DNA of 64,000 nucleotides from Carcinoscorpius rotundicauda (taxonomy: Eukaryota > Arthropoda > Merostomata > Xiphosura > Limulidae): positions 65,018,606 through 65,082,605 of the forward strand of contig CM022401.1 of assembly GCA_011833715.1 (NCBI GenBank). Direction: 5' to 3'. The notes under the pieces were generated by a model. The model did no database searches, had not been told where the DNA came from, and was given only the letters and a program-made list of their open reading frames with translations. This document shows positions 13,864-25,620 of the stretch, piece after piece (the first letter of the stretch is position 1; each line of letters opens with the position of its first letter). A program made the translations under genes and the position numbers.

Positions 13864-14309
13864 AACCATATCATCATCTATAGTTAAAATATAATCGCGA
13901 TTTAGACATTATTACTGTTATTTTTAGAAGTTACAGCGCTTTTACAATAGGTTTTGAGGATATATATATATTTTTTTATTTAAACCGTATGTTTTGATCG
14001 CTGCATGGCGTGTTCATTCTCAAGTAAAACTTGTAACTCGTAAAAATAATTATGGCCAGTGAGTAAACTCAAAAGCAATTATTCATTTAAACACTATTTT
14101 CTTGGCATTTATTTTTATTATTATTTTTGTGGCCTGACTTCACATTCGAATAGAGACCCGAACGCAACCGATTAGAAGTAAATGCATATGATGTAGTCGA
14201 TGACCCTTGCAAACACCTAAACAAGCAATTACCAGTTTCAGTCTCTGATTTACACGTGTGATAACCAAACTAATATTTAATTTATGAGCTGATTTACATA
14301 TATATGCTG

Positions 14310-14890
14310 ATAAACTGGATAATGGTCAATAACGGTGCTAACCCGTTAAGACTGAGAAACTAAAAAAATGGTTCAGGCACTACCACTTGAAACTGGAAAA
14401 CTAGATGATAGTTGAGACATTGACCCATGCAGTCTTACCAACTAGATGCTACATGTTTCAGGCACTACTTATTAGAGCTTATAAAGCACTAACCCGTGCT
14501 GTCTTGTATACTAAATTATATTATTTCAGACATTGTCCATTGAAACTAGTAAACTATGCTGCAACTCAAACCTTGACCCACACAGTCTTATAAATTAGTT
14601 CATACTTACCAAAGAAACTAGCAAATTAGATGACGATTCAGTTTTATAAAGCAAATTTCATGTAATCCAGGAAGTAGCTATTGAAACTGGTAAACTAGAT
14701 GACATATAATTTACACCCTACAGTCATATTAACTGAATGATATGTAGTTCAAAGACTATATTCAAAGAAACTGCTAAACCAGTTGCCAACATCATACTGA
14801 CTCATGCAATCTTGAAAACTAAGTGATACGTAGTTCAAGAACTATATGATCAAAAATTGGTAAACTAAATGGCATTTAATTTATACGTTG
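14310..14890. repeat. Decayed tandem array, ~82-88-bp units
   Basis: A motif like ttgacccatgcagtcttacc recurs at about 14337, 14419, 14489, 14573, 14710 and 14798. Each time it is followed by sequence like gaaactggtaaactagatga. Spacings are 70-88 bp, with one double gap, so this is an old, diverged tandem repeat. Confidence 0.7.
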
Positions 14891-15651
14891 GTATGTCAGG
14901 AACACCCATTTTCAAACTGTGTGAAATTATAAACGCTTTTGATTTTTAAACCCCCAAACATGTTCTTTTAATTGTACCAATGCAAACAATAAAAGAATGT
15001 AATAGCATACGATTTAATACACGAAATAGAGTATGTTAGCCTGATCTCTAATTTTTTGAACAAGTTTTATCATAGGTAGAGATTGTCATTAGGAATATAT
15101 GTAGAAAGAATCTTATAATTAGGCGGTTATGTGTGTAAAAATACAGATAAAAAATGTATTTACCAAAACTACTGCCACAGGAAAATTCAACTAGCTCTTC
15201 ATCTGTACACGGCCGGCATTATAAAATACACACACACATATATATAAATAAATAATTTACATACATATAGAAACTATACAAACAGTAACCCTTGGAACTT
15301 CACATAGTTAATTTAGTCCACATTGTAACATTCATTGTTTTAATGCGATATAAATAGCTCCTAGACCATTACTGTGTATATTGTATCTCAATCAACCTGA
15401 TAAGCCTCGGTGTTGTGCGAAAGGCCTCTTAGGCACTGGATATGACACGTTTAATGCGACTAACATATCATAATATATTTTTATTGCTTCCACTATAATT
15501 TCTTAAAATCATTGTTTTTAATAGTACGACATATACTTATGAATAGTATACTTTCACGGCATTAACTCCTTTTAGTAGTAGTGTGATAAAGACCATTCCT
15601 ACTGTCTCAACTTTGACGATTTTGTGTTCTTTATTCGATTAGTGAAGAAAA

Positions 15652-15860
15652 ACATTTGTCACTGGTCTTTCAGTCTGGGTTGATTCAAAAATTATTTGAC
15701 GTCATGTGCCTTTATTTTGAGAAGAATACATTTGAATTACAGAACATTGAGGCCTTTGACAGTTTCCTGTGTTTCATGCTTATTTATGGCTCACATGCGC
15801 ATGAATTCTTAAGTATACTGGAACCTATCATCTGTGGAATGACTCTAATTTCGACTTAGA
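15652..15860 (+). other. Weak internal-exon candidate
   Basis: An open frame begins near an acceptor-like ggtcttt-cag (ending 15671) and runs about 60 codons to a TAG at 15857. The translation includes SGLIQKLFDVMCLYFEKN and HEFLSILEPIICGM. Third-position use is more balanced than in neighbouring chance ORFs. A donor-like gtatac lies near 15814. I recognise no family and found no partner exon, so it may be chance. Confidence 0.2.
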
Positions 15861-16378
15861 TGTGGATATCTGTATTTGGATTTATTAATAACATAGATAA
15901 AAAAAAACATCATTACCACTTTTTAATGCAATCCTATTAATATCTGATGACATCTTACCTGAAACTCATAAAGATTCAAGAGAATTAGTTCACTGCTATT
16001 AATCTACCGACAAAACGACTCAAATGGTCCTTTCTTTAGCCCTTAGTCTGCGGTTTGTGTAAATCTGCCTGCCACTCCATGCGCAAATATTGCGAATTTT
16101 TGCGGCGAGCCATTCAAAATGTTGCGCGCAATTTGCTTACGTCATATGATGACAACCGTAGTTGAAGGGTTAAGGCTGCGAATTCAAAGTGACGAAACCA
16201 TACAATAAAGAAAAAATATATAATTAGTGGTTTTAGATATCCTTGTTGAGAAAGTATTATGTTTGCTGCTTATAACAAAATAAGTGTCTTGTTTCAGTGT
16301 TTCAGACAGTTACACATAATCCATTTTCTTTTGTAATATATATTTCAGTAAATTAAAAAAAACTGCTTATTTGTTTAT

Positions 16379-16501
16379 TGGTTTCTTGTAGCACAAAGCT
16401 ACACAGTAGAACAATTGCGTATCGGTTACCACAACAAATCGAACCTGAGGTTTTCAGCGTTTTTATGTCCGTAAACTTATCCACTGACCCACCGAGAGAC
16501 A
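16379..16501 (-). repeat. SINE-B copy, old
   Basis: A tail like gtagcacaaagctacacagt and a head remnant with aaatcgaacctgaggttttcagcg keep the SINE-B order. Confidence 0.6.
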
Positions 16502-17155
16502 GATAAATGGTTTTATTTAATTTTAGTTTATGTTCGAGGTGACCAAGAAAAACCTTATTTCAATTTTAAAATTTTGTTGAAGGAATAAATAAGTTTATAG
16601 CATACAGAATCTTCTAAGTGGCATCTCCACAGCATTGTCCATATAAATCTTTAACTAATTGCATATTCATGTAGAATACAACATAAAATAATTTGTTTTT
16701 AGGTCTAGTACGATAAGATATTCGTCGTTCTACTCCCATAAAGCAATAATAAAATTAAACCAGTTAGAACGCACGTGAAATTTAGATAAACCAGGTATGT
16801 CGGATTCAACATTTAAATGCTCTTTAATTGTTTTATCAACGTTACAGATTTTGTTTTTGTTTTTGTAGAAAAATATGAAATTATTGTAAGGAAAATAATA
16901 ACATTTAAACAACATTAAAGTCTTGATACGTTTTGACTTATGAACTTCCCATATTTTATCGGCATCTTAGAAAGCTCTCAACTTGATACATAGAATTTTC
17001 TCACGACACCAACACTTAACTTTTTCACAATTGCAAGAGGTTGCGCGAGACCCACGTTTAAATATTTTTAATTCTTAAGCCTCCCTTCTTCTCATCCTGT
17101 AGTTTTTATTGTTTAATATTTCGTGGTTTTATTTTCCTTGCAGGCAAAAGGCTTT

Positions 17156-17432
17156 GGTTTGGTTTATTTGGAATTTCGTGCAAAGCTACTCGAGGGCTAT
17201 CTGTGCTAGCCGTCCCTAATTTTGCAATGTAAGACTAGAGGGAAGGCAGCTAGTCATCATCACCCACCGCCAACTCTTGGGCTACTCTTTTACCAACGAA
17301 TAGTGGGTTTGACCGTAACTTTATAACGAACCTACGACTGAAAGGGTGAGCACGTTTGGTGCGACTGGGATTTGAACCCGCCACCCTCAGATTACGATTC
17401 GAACTCCTTAACCCCCCTGTCTATACCGGGCC
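17156..17432 (-). repeat. SINE-A copy, near full length
   Basis: Tail ggtttatttggaatttcgtg, complete body, head ending ctataccgggcc. Confidence 0.9.
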
Positions 17433-17819
17433 ATTCTGATGTTCGTAATGTTAGGTAATCTTAACAGAAAATATGTTTAAAATATAAAATAAAGTGTAGA
17501 AGCACATGAAAATCCTACGTAACATTTCTACTTGGTTCAAGTTTTTTTTTAATGTAGTATTAAGTAGCAACACTATTATAAAAATTACCCAACAATTACT
17601 AAAACTAAAATACTTGTTAACCTGAACAACAAGTTTAGAGAAATATACTAAACTTTTTAGAGAGAAAATACAGTACAGATACCCAAATGAGTACATCTGT
17701 CTCCAATTGCGAAACAAGTTAAAAACAGTAAGCAAGCAAAAAAAACATTTCGTCATACATTTAATGGACGAGTTCATAGAAGATTTCAACGATGCTCTAA
17801 ATGTTCTGTATTTCTCCTT

Positions 17820-18620
17820 ATAATTCAGTCAGATTTTTTTTATTTGCATGCCTTTTGACCATCCTAAAGTTCAAACAAGCCCATATAGTCTCAAGAATAT
17901 TCATATCAGGGCTTCACGAAGGCCATGAAATTGTTCTAGTGTTCCACTTGCCTCTTGGTGGAACGTGAGTCTCGATCCGATAAATCTTGATTCTGAGGGA
18001 ATGGCATTGTGCATTAAAATTTACATGTACTCGTTAGCAGTTAGGGTGCCATCAATGTTGTGTAGATAACCGATTCCATTGACTGAGATCTGACACATGA
18101 TATATACTATTGATCCTCACCACATTTTACATGAAAATATTATGATACCGTTCACCTCTTCTCTGTCAAACAAACTATCGTTCATTGTTGCCGAACAGTT
18201 ATTAGAAACTGGATTAATCTAAAAAGAGCACAAATGTCCAATTTTGTTCTTTCTCCTTGTTGTGGTATGATTTCCACTTCAACATTTTGGTTTGGTAATA
18301 TCTGGCAAACACAGTACTTCAACAACTAGCTACACATTCACTAAGACCACTTTGTGCTAAAGTGTCTCTAACTGTTTTCAGAGCAAGGCTGTTGGTAAGA
18401 TTCGTACTCGATCGTCTTCTTAACTTTAACGAATATCCTTGAGATACAAGAAATCCGTCAAGAGCGTCGGTTTCAGGTGACCGCTTTAGAATCTTGTGTT
18501 CAGCTGCTACTGAAACAAGGAGCCGCTCAATGTTTCACGTGAAGTATTCTTGACCAGCAAAAACGTTAACACTTTTATCATGGTATATTTCAATCACATA
18601 CCAAGCTATGATTGACACAC
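17820..18620 (-). pseudogene. Tc1-like transposase remnant
   Basis: The minus strand carries pieces of a Tc1-family transposase. Around 18074-18001 it reads GYLHNIDGTLTANEYM, a stop, then ILMHNAIPS, followed by RFIGSRLTFHQEA where a functional copy has HQDN. So the second catalytic Asp is Glu or lost. Upstream, at about 18440-18330, RRRSSTNLTNSLALKTVRDTL resembles the second helix-turn-helix region. Stops and frameshifts break every part. No terminal inverted repeats were found at the flanks. The element is older and more decayed than the one at 41.6 kb and belongs to a different Tc1 lineage. Confidence 0.72.
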
Positions 18621-19530
18621 ATTACCGATATTAGGCATAGTGTGACTGTTTCAACTTTTTACTAGACTTCATACTATTGTATTGCACAACTCTTTTTTTT
18701 TCCTTTTCTTTTTGCAATTATTTATAATACTACATTCACAATTATTTTGTTAACGTGTAAGTAAAGATCCTAGTGAGTGCATACATCTTGATTATTATTG
18801 CATCCATAAGTTGAAACGTAACTCTTTCTTATTATAAAGTCAGGCGATATGTTAACCCTACTTCATTATGTTGAATGTATAGCGATTTTTTTATTATACT
18901 AAGCCTAATAACGTTAACGGCTCTTATTTCTGCAGTTTGTTCTTTGAAGCTCACACATCTCAAAAGGATGGGTTTTCTTACGCGAAAAACATGACTTTTC
19001 ATGATGTATTAACTGAGCCGAATTTTCACAAACAAAGTAAAAACATGCAATAATGACCAAGGTCATTTTTATTGTGTTTCTCAGAATGTACTATAAACCT
19101 GATATAGATATAAAAAACAGTACCTAGTTACGTTTATGTAAAACCCGTTTCCTTGATTATTAGGCCAATAAAAATTGGAAACTAGTGCTAAGAATGTAAA
19201 GTTGGAAGGTAAATATAAATATAATATGTTATTTATTATATGAATTGCTATTGGATTCAGTCAACCGTTGCAAGAATGTTGGTTTTATACTGTAATAAAA
19301 GGAATTATTTAGGGCGAATGTGGTGCTTTGGTGGGTTCGTTACACCTTAGACTGTTTTAAAAGTAGAGTTAAAATTATAGTTGAATCACACAACATAAAG
19401 TTGTTTTTCTTATTGTTCTATCAAAAACATTAATGAGTTTTTAAAAAACGGAGATTAAAAACTATAATAAAGTATGCTTGCACGAATGTTGAAAATTTTA
19501 ATTTTTATCCATCACTGGTAATAAATAGAG

Positions 19531-19906
19531 CGGGAAATTTTACCTTTCTACCCACTCACACACATTGATGATACTCTGAAGAGTTGAAAACCTTACCTTT
19601 CTGTCCAGTTATAGATGTCATTAGTCTTCCGAAAAGGAAAAAATCTTACCTTTCTATTCAGTCACAGACATCGCTGGTCTTCTTCAGAGTAGTAAATCTT
19701 ACTTTTCTATTCAATCATAGATATCACTTGTATTCTGCAGAACGAAAAATCTTACTTTCCTATCCAGTTACAGACATCGCTGGTCTTCTTGAGAGTAGAA
19801 AATCTTACTTTTCTATTCAATCATAGATATCACTTGTATTCTACAGAGCGGAAAATCTTACCTTTTTATCCAGTCACAGACATCGCTGGTCTTCTACTAC
19901 TACTGG
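19531..19906. repeat. Minisatellite, ~54-bp units
   Basis: About seven tandem copies of a ~54-bp unit beginning aaatcttacctttctatcca. Adjacent units differ in the same way: one type has cacagacatcgctggtcttc, the other catagatatcacttgtattc. They alternate, giving a ~107-bp dimer. The first units are the most decayed. Small ORFs here are by-products of the repeat. Confidence 0.85.
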
Positions 19907-20027
19907 TCTGCTACTCTATCTGTCATCACAAAGTTCGCAAGTGTATCAAATATCGTCAATGGGCTCAGGGTGTTACTGAACTACTGATTAACAAGTGGAT
20001 TTCGTCATCGTGAATGTTAGCCGTATA

Positions 20028-20240
20028 GGCCCGGTCGCGCCAAACATGCTCGCCTTTTCAGCCGTAGGGGCGTTATAATGTGACGATCAATCCCACTATT
20101 CGTCGGTAAAAGAGTAACCCAAGAGTTGGCGGTGGGTGGTGATGACTAGCTGCCTTCCCTCTAGTCTTACAACGCTAAATTAGGGACGGCTAGCACAAAT
20201 AGCCCTCGAGTAGCTTTGTGCGAAATTCCAAAACAAACAA
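20028..20240 (+). repeat. SINE-A copy lacking most of the tRNA head
   Basis: ggcccgg is joined directly to tcgcgccaaacatgctcgcc, so the tRNA-like internal promoter is missing. The near-perfect duplication gttagc(c/t)gtata flanks it at 20016-20027 and 20241-20252. Confidence 0.9.
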
Positions 20241-20435
20241 GTTAGCTGTATATAATTAAAGGTGCTGCCCTCTATTGTGGATAAGGCTCTCACACGTTTA
20301 AGTGACGTGTTGATTTAGAGCTCTATGTGTTCTTTTACGGTTTAACCTGGTGTGATAAAGCTCTGATATCTGTAAATCGTTTTACTTGTTTCGTCTATTA
20401 GGCGTGGATGAAACGAGCAATTGGCAATACATGTG

Positions 20436-20552
20436 TGCCCCCCAGTGGCTCAGCGGTATGTCTGCTAAAATCCGGGTTTCGATACCCGTGGTGGGCAGAG
20501 CACAGATAGCGCATTGTGTAGCTTTGTGCTTAATTCAAAACATTCAAAACAA
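20436..20552 (+). repeat. SINE-B copy with small head deletion
   Basis: Lacks the gcggacttacac segment of the head. Flanked by the duplication caatacatgtg at 20425-20435 and 20553-20563. Confidence 0.92.
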
Positions 20553-20563
20553 CAATACATGTG

Positions 20564-20839
20564 GCGTTTGTTTGTTATGGAATTTCGCACAAAGCTACTC
20601 AAGAGCTATCTGTGCTAGCCGTCCCTAATTTAGCAGTGTAAGGCTAGAGGGAAGGCAGCTAGTAATCACCACCCACCGCCAACTCTTGGGCTACTCTTTT
20701 ACCAACGAATAGTGGGATTGACCGTCACATTACACACCCCCACGGCTGGGAGGGTGAGCATGCTTAGCGTGACGCGGGCGCGAACCCGCGACCCTCGGAT
20801 TACGAGTCACACGCCTTACACGCTCGGTCATGCCAGGCC
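20564..20839 (-). repeat. SINE-A copy, full length
   Basis: Complete tail-to-head copy with a GC-rich head, inserted immediately beside the SINE-B copy at 20436-20552. An imperfect duplication of catgtggcg-like sequence flanks it. Confidence 0.92.
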
Positions 20840-21080
20840 ATGGCGCGTACAATTAAAGTTGTATAAAAGTAACTTAGAAACGCTAGCTATTCAACGTATC
20901 TTCGGCTTGACTTGTTTCTGCTTAATATTACGAGTTTCATGCAGTGAAAATCACCATATCTGTTCAATTTACTTTCAAAGTGTTTTGTTTCAAGGTTAAT
21001 TAAAACCAGAATTAAGAGTAATAAATAATTTTCTTTTTCTTTTGAAGCTTACATGTTATATGCATGCTCACGACCAGATC

Positions 21081-21216
21081 TTAGGCTACTCTTTTACCAA
21101 TGAATTATAGACACCCTTCATGGCTAAAAGGGCGAACGTGTTTGTGTGACGGAGATTAAAACCCGTGAAGTTCAGGTTACGAGTCAAGCGCCATAAGCAT
21201 TTAGCCATGTCGGGCA
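21081..21216 (-). repeat. SINE-A fragment
   Basis: The body from ttaggctactcttttaccaa and the head ending agccatgtcgggca remain; the tail is lost. Confidence 0.8.
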
Positions 21217-21537
21217 CTGTAAAATTTGCAAGAACAATGCACACGAGGCTGTAATCATATAAGCATTAACAATCCACCAAGCTTAAAGTAATGCATCCTT
21301 ATTTATTTTTCTCAAGTATGATAAATACTGGATTCAGTGATAAACTATAATAGTTAATTTCCATTGTTTATTTATGTTTTTCGATAATAATAGAAAAGGA
21401 AATAAGATATTCGATTATTTTGTTTGATTTTGTCTAATGGCATCTTGATGCGGAAAGTGTATCGGAAATTACCTCAGCGTAGATATTGGAAAATAAAATC
21501 ACATCAAACATAATAGTTATGCGTCTAAAAAATTAAG

Positions 21538-21738
21538 TTGGCAGATCGTGTTAAACAAACATTAACGCGAAAAGTGAGACGAAAACGAAAGAGTATAGCG
21601 TCAAAAGTACGTGCACAACTTAACATTAGCCTACAACAACCAAGTTCAGTCGAACAAACTCGATGGAAACTGCTTAAGATGGATTTCCACGGTGATTCTG
21701 CGAATCATAAACTTGCAGTAACACCACAAAATGCATAA
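21538..21738 (+). other. Basic ORF, possible transposase DNA-binding remnant
   Basis: The 66-codon frame reads LTRKVRRKRKSIASKVRAQL and LNISLQQPSSV. It resembles the basic N-terminal helix-turn-helix region of some mariner-like transposases (RKRS..K.A.ELNIS..SV). Nothing catalytic follows. It could be a fragment of a DNA transposon or chance. Confidence 0.25.
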
Positions 21739-23050
21739 TACAGTTTGAAATTGTGTAAATAAAATGAAAATTCCACTGAAGATCAATAAAAGAATGTAGT
21801 TTTGTCATATTTTACACATTTCCCATCAAACGGGAAAATCCAAATTAAGCTTACAATCTTAAATATACTATATAATAATTTAAGTTTAATAATGTTATGA
21901 TAGCGTATTTTTAGAATATTGTAGGGATAGCTAAATTGTCAGGAAGCTAAACTGAGGGTCACTGATTACTCAGAGTTTACTGTAAACCAGATTCACCTTA
22001 TAATGAACACTTTATTCTGGAAGAGAGGGTATATTTCAGGAAGAATGTACAAATTGATAATTATAATGTCATTAAAGGTGGACAACTAGCATATCGATTA
22101 AAGTTATCAGTTTTCAATGATGTCGAGCCTCCATGGTCATTTCTTGAAATCAATTATTGAATCAGATTTCCAATGCTTCAACAGTTAGAAGAAGATATGA
22201 TCGATGAATTGTCAGAACCATCACTGTGTGACGCACATTACTTTGTTCCGTTAATTTCACATCGTTTTTATGCTGTACTCTCCGCTTAGTGAACCAAGTC
22301 AGTAGTACTGAATAAAAAGCAGAAATTAAAAGGTGTTTCATTGTTTTATCCAATATCTTTACTATATCCTCTAATCTTCAAACCGTTTATATAGACACCC
22401 CGCCTAATCTTACGAAAACGTCATTATTTATTCAGTGTTAAGCATTTCACAAATTCACATATGTATTTGTGTTAACATTTTCGCTTCTACATACATCTCA
22501 AATGCACTGAGTCTGGGAGTCAATGAGACCGAATTCGCAGAACTGGTAGGCTATAATGCGTGGTATTACAGTGTTTGTTATTATTAGCAAGAAAAGAAAA
22601 TATACTCATATAATATACTCTATCATTTCACCTAAAACAAACACACTTTACCAGAAAAAAGAACTTAAATGTCAATAGTGTTCGACCATCGTGCAGAGTT
22701 TAGTGGGCTGACCGGGTTGTGTTTTTCTTGCACAAAATATTAGAAGTATTCATGTTCACGCATGTGCCGCACTTAGCCAATTACGTTTCTTGAGCCTGCG
22801 CTGTTCACCTATTTTTCAAAACTTGCAAAATCTGCGAAAAAAAGACTTTTATAGAACTGGAAAACCAGCTCATATGTTGCACAATATGTTCGACTACTAC
22901 TTTATTTAGTATAATATTATGGATTAGGGTAAAATGAGGCTTACTCCATGGCCTCTAAATGAGTGCAAGTTTGGGCATGCTGGTGGACAATTCGGATTAC
23001 AAGCTTCGCAGCAACTGACATTTATGTTCACAATTAATGAATAAGGGTTT
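21739..23050. other. No recognised gene
   Basis: AT-rich DNA with short ORFs lacking any recognised motif. Confidence 0.5.
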
Positions 23051-23321
23051 GGTTTGTTTTGAATTTTGCGCAAAGCTACTCAAGGACTATCTGCGTTAGC
23101 CGTCCCTAATATAGCAGTGTAATACTAAAGGGAAGGCAACTAGTCATCATCACCCACCGCCAACTCTTGGGCTACTCTTTTACCAACGAATGGTGGGATT
23201 GACAGTCACATTATAATGCCCTCACGGTTGAAAGGGCGAGCATGTTTGGCGCGACTGGGATGCGAACCCGCGACCCTCAGACTACGAGTCGAGTGGCTTA
23301 ACCACCTAGCCATGCCGGGCC
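23051..23321 (-). repeat. SINE-A copy, full length
   Basis: Tail ggtttgttttgaattttgcg through to a head ending tagccatgccgggcc. Confidence 0.92.
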
Positions 23322-24229
23322 TGTATAAAATAGTGTCTAAAATCAACTCAACAAGCATGTTTCCTGGACTCGTAAACTGGGCATTAAAATATAATGAATC
23401 TTAAAGAAGTTCTAATTGTAGTAAATTTTAAACATTTTCTACGTTTATTTAAGGTTAAAGGGCACTTAAGCATGGTTAATGTTAAAACATTTTTAAATGT
23501 ACTGAATGAAAAATAACATTATGCAACAGGAGTACCGCCAAGGACATGTTTATCTGTTATAGTTACAGATTTATTATAAACTACATATAATTTAAATTGA
23601 TGAATTTTCAAAATGCAATTAAAAGATGAATATTCCACGCATTTGTGAAATATGCAGTAACACAGTTACTCCTCGCTCAATGACTCAGAAGAAAAGAATC
23701 ATGTAAAGTAATGGTTCATATATGAAGGAAAATAAAGTCACATTTAACGAGATGTGTCTCCGCATCGACCGATGTATTCAACTACAGGGATTATCTTGGA
23801 ATCGGTTGTTGTTTTTTCCTATTCCAGGTTGTAACTCACAAAACTCGTTCCGCAACGTTACATGTTCTACACGAATTCAACTTCATGAATAATCAGTTTT
23901 TATATTGATAATAATTCCCAAGTTCTGTCCCCATTGAAGTCCGAAAATGGTCATAGCCTGTTTAGCAATGAACAAAAATATTTTCAAAGAATCCTGAGTA
24001 GGTGTCGCTTAGACATACCTCGAAATCTCTCAATGCCAACATTCAGTATATTATAATATTTTATTCCTATCCAACACAATCGTGTATATTTAGTCAAGAT
24101 GTAAGTTACGCATGAATCGTATGAATATCTTTTTTATCAATAAAAAACAACAAAAATGTAAAAGCATGTGTTCAAAATACCAATCACATTTCACAAATTA
24201 TATTGTCTATGTTTTATCTATTCTAAGAA
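23322..24229. other. No recognised gene
   Basis: AT-rich unique-looking DNA between SINE-A copies; nothing recognised. Confidence 0.5.
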
Positions 24230-24498
24230 GGCCCGGCGTAGCCAAGTGGTTAAGGCACTCGACTCGTAATCTGAGGGTCTCCGGTTTGAATCCCCGTCAC
24301 ACAAAACATGGTCGCTCATTTAGCCGTGGGGGCGTTTTAAGTTGACGATCAATCCCACTATTAGTTGGTAAAAAGTAACCGAAGAGTTGGCGGTAGGTAA
24401 TAATGACTAGCTGCCATTCTTCTAGTCTTACACTGATAAATTAGGGACGGCTAGCGAAGATAGCCTTCGTGTAGCTTTGCGCGAGATTCAAAACAAAC
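24230..24498 (+). repeat. SINE-A copy, full length
   Basis: The head is among the clearest tRNA-like ones (ggcccggcgtagccaagtgg, cactcgactcgtaatctgag). Body and tail are complete. Confidence 0.92.
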
Positions 24499-24761
24499 CC
24501 CAAACCGATCCATTCTGAGCAAGATTTATATGTAAGTTATACATTAACCATAATGTATAATACATTAAGTTTAGATACGAACAATAGTAAATAAAATTCT
24601 AGATATGTTGTATCAGTTATCTGTATGCCAACAAAATATGATCAGTTATTGTCTGTATATTAGCTGTGATTAGCAAATAATATAGTTTATAAATTGACAA
24701 TGCTAAATAAAATTTGCAGGCATGCTGCATCAGCTATACAGTCTTTCAACTGCTATGTTGT

Positions 24762-24887
24762 CGGCCTGGCATGGCCAAGCGCGTTAAGGCGTGCGCTTCG
24801 TAATCTGAGGGGCGCGGGTTCGCGCCCGCGTCGCGCCAAACATGCTAGCCCTCGAGTAGCTTTGCGCGAAATTGCAAAACAAACAAT
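24762..24887 (+). repeat. Mini-SINE: SINE-A head fused to tail, body deleted
   Basis: A complete tRNA-like head (24762 to about 24844) jumps at catgc|tagccctcgag straight to the tail and ends caaaacaaacaat. Perfect duplication ctatgttgt at 24753-24761 and 24888-24896. Confidence 0.92.
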
Positions 24888-25066
24888 CTATGTTGTGTAA
24901 GTTCTATGCTCTAACCATTTGAATAAATAACATATAAAGTCTATATATTAGCCTTATTGAGTTAATTATGATCTGCTTTCGTCATACTTACATTAGTCTG
25001 TCTTGAAAATACGCATGCACGCAGCATACTATTTAAATGTGCATGCTCTTTAAAGATTGTAAGCAA

Positions 25067-25333
25067 TTTTTTTTTAATTTCGAGCAAAGCTACTCGAGGG
25101 CTATCTGCGTTAGCCGTCCCTAATGTAACAGTGTAAGACTAGAGGGAAGGCAACTAGTCATCACCACCCACTGCAGACTCTTGGGTTACTCTTTTACCAA
25201 CGAATAGTGGATTGACCGTAACTTTTCACACCTCCACGGCTGAAAAGGCAAGCATGTTTGGTGCGACGGGGATGCGAACCGCAACTTTCAGATTACGAGT
25301 CGCACGCTTTAACCCTCCTGGTTATGCCGGGCC
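25067..25333 (-). repeat. SINE-A copy, full length
   Basis: Tail to head complete with small deletions. Perfect 12-bp duplication gattgtaagcaa at 25055-25066 and 25334-25345. Confidence 0.94.
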
Positions 25334-25620
25334 GATTGTAAGCAAAACGTGGATGTAAATAAACTTTAGTAGACGTTAAAGGGTATGATTACAAGTTTAC
25401 TGTAATTTACTGTTTATTTACTGATGGTGTTAAGTGTAATAAAGTTTAGCCTTAACTATTCTAAAGCGAAAAAACATATACAAGTTAGACTGTTAATTTA
25501 TCTCTTTAAAGAATATAAGCAGTACTTAATAAAGGGTTATCTAGTTTAAACCATTAAACTGCGATTAAAATTATATTGTATTATTCTAGACATTCCATAT
25601 TTAAATAATTACTGTGGCAA

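Larger units (their letters stand above)
14900..17155. other. No firm gene; CpG-bearing patch near 16070-16150
   Basis: Apart from the weak exon candidate and an old SINE-B, a short patch near 16080-16150 is rich in GCG/CGC (gcgaatttttgcggcgagcc). An (ac)n(ta)n run lies near 15227-15250. Confidence 0.45.

Noticed and set aside
17451..17789. 112-codon minus-strand ORF, hydrophobic and Cys-rich
   Set aside because: AT-rich composition gives Phe/Leu/Lys/Asn runs; no family motif, splice site or conserved feature.
19584..20013. ORFs of 74-80 codons over the 54-bp minisatellite
   Set aside because: The unit length is a multiple of three, so the frame stays open by repetition; there is no protein evidence.
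24230..24305. SINE-A heads as functional tRNA genes
   Set aside because: They have tRNA-like A- and B-box regions, but arms pair poorly and each is fused to a SINE body with a (caaa)n tail and target duplications.
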